Positions 8,159 through 15,808 of a DNA stretch of 45,879 nt are shown piece after piece. Each line of letters opens with the position of its first letter. The stretch's first letter is position 1. The DNA is from Ramlibacter sp. (lineage in GTDB: Bacteria > Pseudomonadota > Gammaproteobacteria > Burkholderiales > Burkholderiaceae_C): assembly GCA_028292195.1 (NCBI GenBank), contig JAQGMU010000558.1:1-45879 (forward strand), read 5' to 3'. The notes beneath the pieces are model-generated. The model did no database searches. It saw only the letters and a list, made by a program, of their open reading frames with translations, and was not told where the DNA came from. The position numbers were made by a program, and so were the translations under genes.

Positions 8159-8842
8159 ATGCCCGCCCAACTGGTCCAGCTCGAAGCCGCCCCGGACCTG
8201 GTCGACCGCGTCTACCGCACCCTCATCGACGCCATCAGCGACGGCTCGCTCGCGCCCGGCCAGCGCATCACCCAGGAAGACATCGCGCAGCAGCTGGCAG
8301 TGTCGCGCCAACCGGTGCTGCAGGCGCTGCGCCTCCTGAAAAAGGATGGCTTCGTCGAGGACGCGCCGGGCCGCGGCCTGCAGGTGGCGCAGCTCGACCC
8401 GGAATGGATGCGCAAGGTCTACCAGGTGCGCGGCGCGCTCGACGGCCTGGCCGCGCGGCTGGCCGCCGAACGCCGCTTCCGCCTGCCGGCCGCCCTGCTC
8501 CAGCAGGGCCGCAAGGCGGCGCGCGGCGACGACGTCATGGCCATGATCGATGCCGACCTGGCTTTCCACGCCGCCATCTACGCCGCCGCCGGCAACCCGC
8601 TGATCGAACAGAGCGCGCAGCTGCACTGGCGCCACCTGCGCCGCGTGATGGGCGCGGTGCTGCAGCAAACCGGCCAGCGCGAGGCGGTCTGGGACGAACA
8701 CGAGGCGATCGCGCAAGCCATCGCCGCCGGCGACGGCGACCGCGCCGCCCGACTGATCGAGGAACACGGCCGCCACGCCAGCGACAACCTGGGCGAGCGG
8801 CTGGACTTCGTGCTCAAGGCCCGGGACGCCAAGCCGTCCTGA
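8159..8842 (+). CDS. GntR-family transcriptional regulator with FCD domain
   Basis: 227 aa from ATG 8159; the track's longer frame reads upstream through the promoter. The N-terminal winged helix (about residues 12-75) has the family pattern VYRTLIDAISDGSLAPGQRITQEDIAQQLAVSRQPV. The C-terminal FCD domain (about 85-215) has the metal/ligand-site residues of FadR-type regulators in DADLAFHAAIYAAAGNP and WDEHEAIAQAIAAGD. It binds DNA as a dimer and responds to a small acid, usually the pathway substrate. It lies 27 bp upstream of the PhyH oxygenase gene on the same strand and divergent from the hydrolase, so both are candidate targets. Confidence 0.88.
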   Translation: MPAQLVQLEAAPDLVDRVYRTLIDAISDGSLAPGQRITQEDIAQQLAVSRQPVLQALRLLKKDGFVEDAPGRGLQVAQLDPEWMRKVYQVRGALDGLAARLAAERRFRLPAALLQQGRKAARGDDVMAMIDADLAFHAAIYAAAGNPLIEQSAQLHWRHLRRVMGAVLQQTGQREAVWDEHEAIAQAIAAGDGDRAARLIEEHGRHASDNLGERLDFVLKARDAKPS

Positions 8843-8869
8843 GCCAAACCACAGCCCCAGGAGACAAAC

Positions 8870-9751
8870 ATGCACCTGACGAAGGAACAGCTCGAACAGT
8901 TCGACCGCGAGGGCTACCTGTTCTTCCCCGGCCAGTTCACGCCGGAAGAAATGGGTTCGCTGGCGCGCGCCGTGCCCGAGCTGTATTCGCGGCGCGAGGC
9001 CTACAACGTGCGCGAGAAGGGCAGCGACGCGGTGCGCACCAACTTCGCGGCGCACATGGTCAGCGAGCCGTTCGCGCGGCTGGCGCGGCATCCGCGCATG
9101 GTGCAGCCGGTGATGGACCTGTTCGACGAAGAGGTCTACATGCACCAGTTCAAGATCAACGGCAAGATGGCCTTCGAGGGTGACGTCTGGCAGTGGCACC
9201 AGGACTACGGCACCTGGCTGAACGACGACATGATGCCCACCGAACGGGCCATGAACGTGGCGATCTTCCTGGACGACGTCAACGAATACAACGGCCCGTT
9301 GATGTTCATCCCCGGCAGCCACAAGAAGGGCGTGGTCGATGCGAAGCACGACCTCACCACCACCAGCTATCCGCTCTGGACCGTCGACAACGCGCTGATC
9401 GCGCAGCTGGTCGAGCGCGCCGGCGGAAAGAACGGGGGCATCGTTTCGCCGAAGGGCCCGGCCGGCTCGATGATCCTGTTCCACAGCTGCCTGGTGCACG
9501 CCTCCACCAGCAACCTGTCGCCGTGGAACCGGGTCAGCGTCTACCTGAGCCTGTGCGCCGTCTCCAACCACATCCGCCGCTTCAAGCGGCCCGAGTTCAT
9601 CGCGCACCGCGACTTCGCGCCCATCGCCTGCCTGCCCGATGACTGCCTGGTGCGCGACTACCCGGTGGACCTGCCGTGGAAGAACGGCATGCCGGCCAGC
9701 GCGCTCGCCACTTCCTCCGAGCCGTTCGCGCAAATGAAGAAGGCCGCCTGA
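8870..9751 (+). CDS. PhyH-family Fe(II)/2-oxoglutarate dioxygenase, ectoine-hydroxylase-like
   Basis: 293 aa. A double-stranded beta-helix oxygenase with the full metal triad visible: H110 and D112 in WQWHQDYGTW, and H210 in HSCLVHAST, plus R221 for 2-oxoglutarate. The stretch around WHQDYGTWLNDD and NGPLMFIPGSHK is strikingly like ectoine hydroxylase EctD and close relatives in the phytanoyl-CoA dioxygenase superfamily. There are no ectABC genes nearby, so ectoine is not a supported substrate. Start ATG 8870 has CAGGAGACAAAC upstream. The dehydrogenase start follows its stop by 1 bp, so they are translationally linked and probably act on consecutive intermediates. Confidence 0.88.
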   Translation: MHLTKEQLEQFDREGYLFFPGQFTPEEMGSLARAVPELYSRREAYNVREKGSDAVRTNFAAHMVSEPFARLARHPRMVQPVMDLFDEEVYMHQFKINGKMAFEGDVWQWHQDYGTWLNDDMMPTERAMNVAIFLDDVNEYNGPLMFIPGSHKKGVVDAKHDLTTTSYPLWTVDNALIAQLVERAGGKNGGIVSPKGPAGSMILFHSCLVHASTSNLSPWNRVSVYLSLCAVSNHIRRFKRPEFIAHRDFAPIACLPDDCLVRDYPVDLPWKNGMPASALATSSEPFAQMKKAA

Positions 9752-9752
9752 G

Positions 9753-11111
9753 ATGTCGCTCTACGCACAACTGCAAAAGCGCGCCGCCGAAGGCAGGCCG
9801 ATCCGCGTCGGCCTGATCGGCGCCGGCAAGTTCGGCTCCATGTACCTCGCACAGGTGCCGCGCACGCCTGGCGTGCACCTGGCGGCCATCGCCGACCTCT
9901 CCCCCGACAACGCGCGGGCCAACCTGGCGCGCGTGGGCTGGCAGGCCGAGCGCACCCAGGCGGCCTCGATCGACCAGGCCCTGAAGACGGGCGCCACCCA
10001 CATCGGCACCGACTGGCAGGCGCTGGTGCGGCACCCGGCCATCGACGTGGTGGTGGAATGCACCGGCCACCCCATCTCCGCCGTGGACCACTGCCTGGAA
10101 GCATTCGCCAACGGCAAGCACGTGGTCAACGTGACGGTGGAGGCCGACGCCTTCTGCGGCCCGCTGCTGGCGCGCAAGGCGGCGCAGGCCGGCGTGATCT
10201 ATTCGCTGGCCTTCGGCGACCAGCCGGCGCTGATCTGCGACCTGGTGGACTGGGCCCGCACCTGCGGCTTCCCGGTGGTGGCCGCCGGCCGCGGCCACAA
10301 GTGGCTGCCGCACTTCAGCGAGTCGACGCCGGAAACCGTGTGGGGCAATTACGGCCTGACCCCGGAGCAGGCGAAGCGTGGCGGGCTGAACCCCAAGATG
10401 TTCAACAGCTTTCTCGACGGCTCCAAGCCCTCGATCGAAAGCACCGCGGTGGCGAATGCGACCGGACTGACGGTGCCCAGCAACGGACTGCTCTACCCGC
10501 CCGCCAGCGTGGAAGACATTCCCTTCGTCACCCGGCCGCGCAGCGAAGGCGGCGTGCTGGAACGCAAGGGCATGGTCGAAGTGATCTCCTCGCTGGAGGC
10601 CGACGGCCGCAAGATCCCCTACGACATCCGCATGGGCGTGTGGGTCACGGTCGAGGCCGAGACCGAGTACGTCAGGAACTGCTTCGAGGAATACAACGCC
10701 CACACCGACCCGAGCGGCCGCTACTTCACGCTCTACAAGCGCTGGCACCTGATCGGGCTGGAAGTCGGCATGTCGGTGGCCAGCGTCGCCCTGCGCGGCG
10801 AGCCGACCGGCGTCGCGACCTGCTGGAACGCCGACGTCGTGGCCACGGCCAAGCGCGACCTGGCGCCCGGCGAGCTGCTCGATGGCGAAGGCGGCTACAC
10901 GGTGTGGGGCAAGCTGCTGCCGGCCGATACGTCGGTGCGCATGGGTGGGTTGCCGCTCGGGTTGGCGCACGACGTGAAGGTGGTGCGGCCGGTGAAGAAG
11001 GGCCAGAGCCTGAGCTGGAGCGACGTGGCGATGGACGCGAGCACCCATGCGTACAAGATCCGGCGCGAAATGGAGACGCTGTTTGCGTCGCCGCAACTGA
11101 AAGCGGCATGA
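9753..11111 (+). CDS. NAD(P)-dependent dehydrogenase with C-terminal SAF domain (homoserine-dehydrogenase-like)
   Basis: 452 aa. The N-terminal Rossmann domain starts at VGLIGAGKFGSMYLAQV (about residues 19-35) and contains VVECTGHPISAVDH and GKHVVNVTVEAD, as in the homoserine-dehydrogenase-like group. The last about 90 residues (from ATAKRDLAPGELLDGEGGY) form a SAF domain, as seen in sugar-acid and sialate enzymes. Homoserine dehydrogenase proper normally has an ACT rather than an SAF tail, so this is probably a sugar-acid or branched polyol-acid oxidoreductase. It is coupled to the PhyH gene. The product after oxygenation may be its substrate, but that is inference. Confidence 0.82.
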   Translation: MSLYAQLQKRAAEGRPIRVGLIGAGKFGSMYLAQVPRTPGVHLAAIADLSPDNARANLARVGWQAERTQAASIDQALKTGATHIGTDWQALVRHPAIDVVVECTGHPISAVDHCLEAFANGKHVVNVTVEADAFCGPLLARKAAQAGVIYSLAFGDQPALICDLVDWARTCGFPVVAAGRGHKWLPHFSESTPETVWGNYGLTPEQAKRGGLNPKMFNSFLDGSKPSIESTAVANATGLTVPSNGLLYPPASVEDIPFVTRPRSEGGVLERKGMVEVISSLEADGRKIPYDIRMGVWVTVEAETEYVRNCFEEYNAHTDPSGRYFTLYKRWHLIGLEVGMSVASVALRGEPTGVATCWNADVVATAKRDLAPGELLDGEGGYTVWGKLLPADTSVRMGGLPLGLAHDVKVVRPVKKGQSLSWSDVAMDASTHAYKIRREMETLFASPQLKAA

Positions 11112-11195
11112 GCCGCCGGGCCGCCCCAAGGCGAATCCCGGAGCGCGCAGCGCGGAGGTTCCGAATGCTCTGCGGAAGGGCCGCTCGGCTTTTGC

Positions 11196-11201
11196 TAGAA
11201 T
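11196..11201 (+). promoter_or_regulatory. -10 box of the tRNA-Ala/tRNA-Lys unit
   Basis: TAGAAT lies 12 bp before the mature 5' end of tRNA-Ala, the right place for a start of transcription a few bases upstream of the tRNA. The -35 region is not clear. The two tRNA genes are 18 bp apart and probably share this promoter. Confidence 0.5.
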
Positions 11202-11213
11202 AGCGTTCGTTGT

Positions 11214-11289
<76 letters not shown>

Positions 11290-11307
11290 CAACATGTTTT
11301 CGGCAGT

Positions 11308-11383
11308 GGGTTCTTAGCTCAGTTGGTAGAGCAGCGGACTCTTAATCCGTAGGTCGACAGTTCGAATCTGTCAGGACCCACCA
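11308..11383 (+). tRNA. tRNA-Lys (anticodon CTT)
   Basis: Complete cloverleaf with encoded CCA. The acceptor GGGTTCT pairs with AGGACCC, the D arm is GCTC/GAGC, the anticodon loop CTCTTAA (anticodon CTT, reads AAG), and the T loop TTCGAAT. The discriminator is A (11380). An integrase remnant begins 84 bp downstream, so this gene may have served as an integration site. Confidence 0.95.
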
Positions 11384-11467
11384 CTCCTCCTCGATAGGAC
11401 GGGCCTTTCGGGGCTCCACGTTCAGTCCGCCGGTCACGGCGGCCCTTGAATTAGCTGGAGCAATGAA

Positions 11468-11833
11468 ATGGTCAATGAAGTTAAGTCCGCCGGTGACAGC
11501 GTGGTGTCTGCAAGCACCCCGCAAATCGGAACCTCGCCGCCTTCCGCGCAGGCGATAGAAGTTATCCGTCCGGCCCTAGGGCGGCTGCCTTTCCGTACTG
11601 GGACCCTCCCAGTCGCGCATCTCATCGATTTGTACTTGCAGTGCTACGTCGGCCGTGACAGCTCGCGCGTTCAGAGATTGGATGCGTCGATGCTGGCCCA
11701 GAATGGAGCAACCCTTCTCGAAATCGGGGACGTACTTGGGCACCGGCAGCTTCACATGACGAAGCGATATAGCCATCTCACAACTGGCCACAAGGCGGCG
11801 CTCGTGAACCGCGTGTTGGGTGACCTGAAGTGA
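11468..11833 (+). pseudogene. Tyrosine-recombinase (integrase) remnant with internal deletion
   Basis: 121 aa. The C-terminal half, ATLLEIGDVLGHRQLHMTKR followed by YSHL, is the end of a tyrosine recombinase catalytic domain: the LGH motif and the nucleophile tyrosine in RYSHL. The segment before it (LPVAHLIDLYLQCYV, RDSSRVQRLD) looks like part of the N-terminal core-binding region. The middle of the catalytic domain with the first arginine is missing, since a full enzyme is about 350-420 aa. It therefore cannot be active by itself. Its place directly after tRNA-Lys suggests an old genomic-island insertion. Third-position GC is lower than in the chromosomal flank. Confidence 0.75.
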
Positions 11834-12051
11834 AAGCCGCGGATCGGTTGACGGGGCGAGCGCCTGTCAACGAGAACATCACGGCCGAACTCGAGGCCAA
11901 GCTTCATCAGTCCGCTTGGTTCTGGCTTGAGGTTCCGAGCTTCAATGCCAAACCGAAACTTGGCCCCAAGGGCTTTGCCGGCTTTGACCGCTTATTTGGC
12001 ACTTCCAGAACGGAGTTGGTGCAGCCCTCGGGTGGCGACATGGGCGCGTGA
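11830..12051 (+). CDS. Short hypothetical ORF after the integrase remnant
   Basis: 73 aa, starting with GTG that overlaps the TGA of the integrase remnant (GTGA). The sequence (ENITAELEAKLHQSAWFWLE, FDRLFGTSRTEL) has no motif I recognise and no membrane segment. The overlap suggests it belonged to the same mobile-element transcript. It may itself be a remnant. Confidence 0.35.
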   Translation: MKAADRLTGRAPVNENITAELEAKLHQSAWFWLEVPSFNAKPKLGPKGFAGFDRLFGTSRTELVQPSGGDMGA

Positions 12052-12071
12052 AGCCCGGCTAGCTGCGCGGT

Positions 12072-13001
12072 TCACTGCGCCTCCACAGGCAAGCCGGCCG
12101 CAGCCCACGCGGAAAGCCCGCCCGCGAGAACGTATGCAGGTCGGTTGGGTTGGGCCAGCTTGCGGGCAAGCTTGGCCGCCGAAGCGTCGTCCGGACAATC
12201 GCAATAGGTGATGACACGCACCCCCTCCGCGATGGTTGCAAGGCGGGCCGGCAGATCCTCGTTCAAGGGAGCCCGCACGGCGCCCGGGATCCGCGCCAGG
12301 AAGGGAAGTTCGAAGGAGCGAACGTCGACGATCACGAGGGGCTCGCCGCGATCGATCATCTTCGCAACATCTTGCGGGCTCAAGCTCGGCGTCGCACGGT
12401 GCTTGCGCTGGATATGCAGGCGACGCACGCCGCGCCAAAGCACGTAAAGACCAAGCGAGCCGACCAAGAGAACCAGCGCGGTAGTTCCCAGGTTCTCGAG
12501 CGCGGTGGTCAGCCGATTCACCTCGCCGTAAAACACCCACCCCGCCGCCATCCCGCCACCAGCCCATAGTGCCGTGCCTGCGAGGTCTGCCAGCAGAAAG
12601 GTGCCGAAGTCCATGCGCAGCGCTCCGGCAAGGGGAGGTGCGAGCGTCGAAACGCCGGGGATGAACTTGGCAAACAGGAGGGTCGTGATTCCGCGGCGGG
12701 CGAAGCTCAATTCACTCCTCTGGATGCACGTGTGCGGCGAGATGGACAAGCGGCAAAGAAGTTCGAGGACTGACCGTCCGTAGCGGCGCCCCACGAAAAA
12801 CCAGACAGCATCGGCGACCGCCGACGCTGCCGTGGCGGCACCAAGCGCCTGGAGCCCGAAGACTCCGTCGGTGGCGGCTCGCGCTCCAGCCAACAGCAGG
12901 AAGGGCAAGGCCGGGATCGGCGCGCCCAACTGCTCGACCAGGACGCCGAGGAACAGGGACACGAGGCCGTGCTGCTCGAAGATGCGAAGGACGCTTGCCA
13001 T
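12072..13001 (-). CDS. DedA-family membrane protein fused to a rhodanese domain
   Basis: 309 aa. Residues about 1-195 form a DedA/SNARE-associated (VTT) membrane domain: a re-entrant opening EQLGAPIPALPFLLLAGA, a basic GRRYGRSVLELLCRLSISPHTC loop, FAKFIPGVSTLAPPLAGALRM and a final helix ALVLLVGSLGLYVL. Residues about 210-305 form a rhodanese domain with active-site cysteine in ITYCDCPDDASAA and a VDVRSFELPFLARIPGA start. DedA proteins are polyprenyl-phosphate or lipid transporters and flippases; rhodaneses transfer sulfane sulfur. This fusion is a recurring architecture, so it is not an artefact. It is the last gene of the minus-strand run after the epoxide hydrolases. Confidence 0.87.
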   Translation of the reverse strand: MASVLRIFEQHGLVSLFLGVLVEQLGAPIPALPFLLLAGARAATDGVFGLQALGAATAASAVADAVWFFVGRRYGRSVLELLCRLSISPHTCIQRSELSFARRGITTLLFAKFIPGVSTLAPPLAGALRMDFGTFLLADLAGTALWAGGGMAAGWVFYGEVNRLTTALENLGTTALVLLVGSLGLYVLWRGVRRLHIQRKHRATPSLSPQDVAKMIDRGEPLVIVDVRSFELPFLARIPGAVRAPLNEDLPARLATIAEGVRVITYCDCPDDASAAKLARKLAQPNRPAYVLAGGLSAWAAAGLPVEAQ

Positions 13002-13028
13002 GGCATTGCTCGAAGCTGAAGGCTCGAA

Positions 13029-14183
13029 TCAGCCCAGCGCGCGAAAGAAGTCGCGGACGTCGGTGACGATGGCTTGCGGTTCTTCCCAAGCCGCGAAGTG
13101 ACCGCCGCTGGTGTGCTGCCGCCACTGCTTGAGGTTGTAGTAGCGCTGGGCCCAGCGGCGCGGCGCGTTGCATACCTCTTCCGGCAATACCGTAATGCCG
13201 ACGGGAACCTCCACCACCGGCATGCGGCCATGCGCCGGCTTCCAGGGAAGGTGTGCAGCCTCGTAGTAGTAGCGCGCCGACGTGCCGTAGCTCTCCGTCA
13301 CCCAGTAGATCATGATCGTGGTCAGCAGGTCGTCCTTGCTGAAGCGGGTTTCGACGTCACCGTGACAATCACTCCAGCTGCGCTGCTTTTCGACGATCCA
13401 GGATGCCAGTCCCACGGGTGAGTCGTTGAGTGCTGCCGCGATCGTCTGCGGCTTGGTGCTTTGCAGTGCGGAGTAGGCGGACTCCGTTGCGAAGAAATTC
13501 TGCAGGCGGTCCGCCAACCGCGCTTCGTCGGAGTCATAGTCTTCCGGCGCCGGCATGCCGCCGCTGAATAAGTCCAGGGGCAGCATCATCGGAATGTGGA
13601 TGCCCATGACGCGATCGGGATAGCGGTGCCCGACGTCCGCCGTGACCAGCGCACCCCAATCGGCACCGTGCGCGGCAAAACGGGGATAACCCAGCCGCTC
13701 CATGAGCGTCACCCATAGCCCGGAAGTCCGCCAGAAATTCATGCCGGTCTGGCGCAGCGGCGTTGAGAAGCCATAGCCTGGCAACGACGGCACCACGACA
13801 TCGAAGGCGTCGGCAGGATCGCCGCCGTGCGCGCCCGGATCGGTGAGGAGACCGATCACCTTGTGGTACTCCCAGAATGTCCAGGGCCATCCATGCGAGA
13901 GCACCAGTGGTTTCGGATTGGGTCCCTTGCCCCGCACGTGAATGAAGTGGATGGGTACGCCATCAATGTCCATGCGGAACTGCGGAAAGGCGTTGATCGC
14001 GCGCTCCTGCCGTCGCCAGTCGTACCCGTCGATCCAGTAGCCCACCAGTTCCTTGAGGTAGGCGGTGTTGGTGCCGTACTGCCAACCTTCGTTGGCGAAG
14101 TCGTCGGGCCAACGGGTGCGCGTGAGGCGGGCGCGCAGATCGTCGAGCACTTCATCCGGCACATTGACTCGAAAAGCTTCCAT
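13029..14183 (-). CDS. EHN-type epoxide hydrolase, cytoplasmic (EH1)
   Basis: 384 aa from ATG 14183, chosen because AGGAGAAAGACGC lies just upstream; the track's version adds 26 residues. The N-terminal EHN domain (about 1-110) starts FRVNVPDEVLDDLRARLTRTRWPDDF. The alpha/beta hydrolase core has the oxyanion motif SHGWPWTFWEYHKVIG, the nucleophile aspartate in HGADWGALVT and the C-terminal histidine in GGHFAAWEEP. These features define the microsomal/juvenile-hormone-type epoxide hydrolases, which open epoxides to diols through a covalent aspartyl ester. Unlike its neighbours it has no signal sequence. It lies 81 bp downstream of EH2 on the same strand, probably cotranscribed. Confidence 0.9.
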   Translation of the reverse strand: MEAFRVNVPDEVLDDLRARLTRTRWPDDFANEGWQYGTNTAYLKELVGYWIDGYDWRRQERAINAFPQFRMDIDGVPIHFIHVRGKGPNPKPLVLSHGWPWTFWEYHKVIGLLTDPGAHGGDPADAFDVVVPSLPGYGFSTPLRQTGMNFWRTSGLWVTLMERLGYPRFAAHGADWGALVTADVGHRYPDRVMGIHIPMMLPLDLFSGGMPAPEDYDSDEARLADRLQNFFATESAYSALQSTKPQTIAAALNDSPVGLASWIVEKQRSWSDCHGDVETRFSKDDLLTTIMIYWVTESYGTSARYYYEAAHLPWKPAHGRMPVVEVPVGITVLPEEVCNAPRRWAQRYYNLKQWRQHTSGGHFAAWEEPQAIVTDVRDFFRALG

Positions 14184-14264
14184 TGCGTCTTTCTCCTGTG
14201 ATTCCGGGTGCATCGTGCGGGAGCACCACGGACGATGTCTCGTTCGTGGTGCTCCCTCCATCTG

Positions 14265-15581
14265 CTAGGCGCGCAGCGACCGGAAGCCCGCGCGAACCTC
14301 TTTCGAGAAGATCTCGGGTTGCTCCCAGGCAGCGAAGTGGCCGCCCTGGTCCACCTTGTTGTAATGAACCAGGTTGGGATATGCCCGCTCCGCCCAACTC
14401 CGCGGCAGAGGGTAGAGCTCGTCGGGAAAGACGGTCACGGCAACCGGAATCTTGACTCCCCTGACGCCGAAGAACGACTGCTTGTTCTCCCAGTACAGCC
14501 GGCCCGAGGAGACCGCCGTGCCAGTCAACCACGTGAGCGTGACGTTATCCAGGATGTCGTCTCGCGTGAGGCCGGCGGACTGCCCCGCGAAGACCCGGGA
14601 GATCAGCCGGTAGCTGCGTTGGTCGTGGTCGAGGAAATAGGCCGCCAGGCCGACCGGCGAATCGGCCAGACCGTACATGGTCTGCGGGCGCAACCCGAGC
14701 TGGAACCCGTAGCCAATCCCCTTCTGGTAAACGAATTGCACGCGCTCATACGCGAGCTTCTCTTCGGCCGAGAGATTGGAAGGCGCCGGCGCACCTGAGA
14801 ACGCCGCCTTGTCGATGTCCTCCGGGATCGCATTTGGCATGTTGGTATGGATGCCGATCAATTCCGGCGCTGCCTGCGCACCCATCAGCTCGGTGATGAC
14901 TGCCCCCCAATCGCCACCTTGCGCGACGAACTTCGTGTACCCCAGGCGCTTCATGAGCACGACCCAGGCGCGCGCGATGTGCTGGGGATCCCAGCCGGTT
15001 GCGCTCGGCTTGCCCGAGAAGCCGTAGCCGGGCATCGACGGAATCACCAGATGGAACGCATCCGAAGCACTGCCGCCATGCGCCGTGGGGTTGGTCAGGG
15101 GATCGATGATCTTCATCTGCTCGAGGATGGATCCGGGCCAACCGTGCGTGACGATGAGCGGCAAGGCGTTCTCGTGTTTCGAACGGACGTGGAGGAAGTG
15201 GATGTCCAGCCCATCGATCTCGGTGACGAACTGCGGGTAGGAGTTCAGCCTGGCCTCGACCTTGCGCCAGTCGTAGTCGGTTCCCCAGTAACGCGCGAGT
15301 GCCTGGGTCGTGGCGAGCTGCACGCCTTGCGAATCATCCGTGACCGTTTCCCGCTCGGGCCATCGGGTCGCGTTGATGCGTCGGCGCAGTTCGGTGAGAT
15401 CCGACTCCGGGAAATTCACGTGAAACGGACGAATGGCAACCCCGTCGGTGCCCTTCTGTTGTGCGACTTGAGTCATGGCGTGAGACCTTTGTGAGAAAGC
15501 GAGAAGACCTAGGGTGCATGCAGCCATCGCTGCAGTTCCGTAGAAGAGACGACGACGGCCGAGATCGGGCGTCTGTTGCAT
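14265..15581 (-). CDS. EHN-type epoxide hydrolase with Tat signal (EH2)
   Basis: 438 aa from ATG 15581 (AAGGAG upstream). Residues 1-36 are a Tat-type signal (GRRRLFYGTAAMAACTLGLL, cleavage near RSHA), so the enzyme should be exported folded. The EHN domain begins IRPFHVNFPESDLTELRRRI and the core shows THGWPGSILEQMKIID, nucleophile D in AQGGDWGAVIT and the C-terminal GGHFAAWEQPE histidine. The first codons (MQQTP) and the 210 bp upstream are near-duplicates of those before the genes at 17271 and 25231. A palindromic box lies at 15793-15808. About 403 residues after cleavage is normal for the family. Confidence 0.9.
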   Translation of the reverse strand: MQQTPDLGRRRLFYGTAAMAACTLGLLAFSQRSHAMTQVAQQKGTDGVAIRPFHVNFPESDLTELRRRINATRWPERETVTDDSQGVQLATTQALARYWGTDYDWRKVEARLNSYPQFVTEIDGLDIHFLHVRSKHENALPLIVTHGWPGSILEQMKIIDPLTNPTAHGGSASDAFHLVIPSMPGYGFSGKPSATGWDPQHIARAWVVLMKRLGYTKFVAQGGDWGAVITELMGAQAAPELIGIHTNMPNAIPEDIDKAAFSGAPAPSNLSAEEKLAYERVQFVYQKGIGYGFQLGLRPQTMYGLADSPVGLAAYFLDHDQRSYRLISRVFAGQSAGLTRDDILDNVTLTWLTGTAVSSGRLYWENKQSFFGVRGVKIPVAVTVFPDELYPLPRSWAERAYPNLVHYNKVDQGGHFAAWEQPEIFSKEVRAGFRSLRA

Positions 15582-15808
15582 GGCGAGCTCCTTGGCAACC
15601 GGTGGTTGCGTTCGGGTGTGACTGCAGGACGTTCACAACCCGGAAGTGAGGATGCCGCGCAGCGAGGTTGGCTTGTATTGCGACGTGGTCTCGCGGTTCG
15701 GGCTCTTGGTATCGAAGCGAACGGTCGCCGCATGCGAATCGAGGGCGATCTACATCCAGCGGGCCGGCAGCCTGCCCGCCTGGTTGGGCGCACTGAACCT
15801 TGGTTCAG
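15582..15808 (-). promoter_or_regulatory. Promoter cassette A (upstream of EH2)
   Basis: Reading the minus strand: palindrome at 15793-15808, a GAACCG hexamer (15694-15699) 16 bp before TACAAG (15672-15677), then a conserved leader to AAGGAG and ATGCAACAGACGCC. The block CGCAATACAAGCCAACC is identical in cassettes B and D at the same distance from the start codon (82-85 bp). GAACCG matches the half-site of the palindrome, so an activator could contact the -35 position. Confidence 0.6.

Noticed and set aside
8096-9733. 545-aa minus-strand ORF
   Set aside because: Shadow of the GntR regulator and the PhyH oxygenase, which have clear catalytic and DNA-binding motifs.
8870-9751. Naming the oxygenase ectD
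   Set aside because: Active-site motifs are similar, but no ectoine biosynthesis genes are present and its partner is a dehydrogenase of another pathway.
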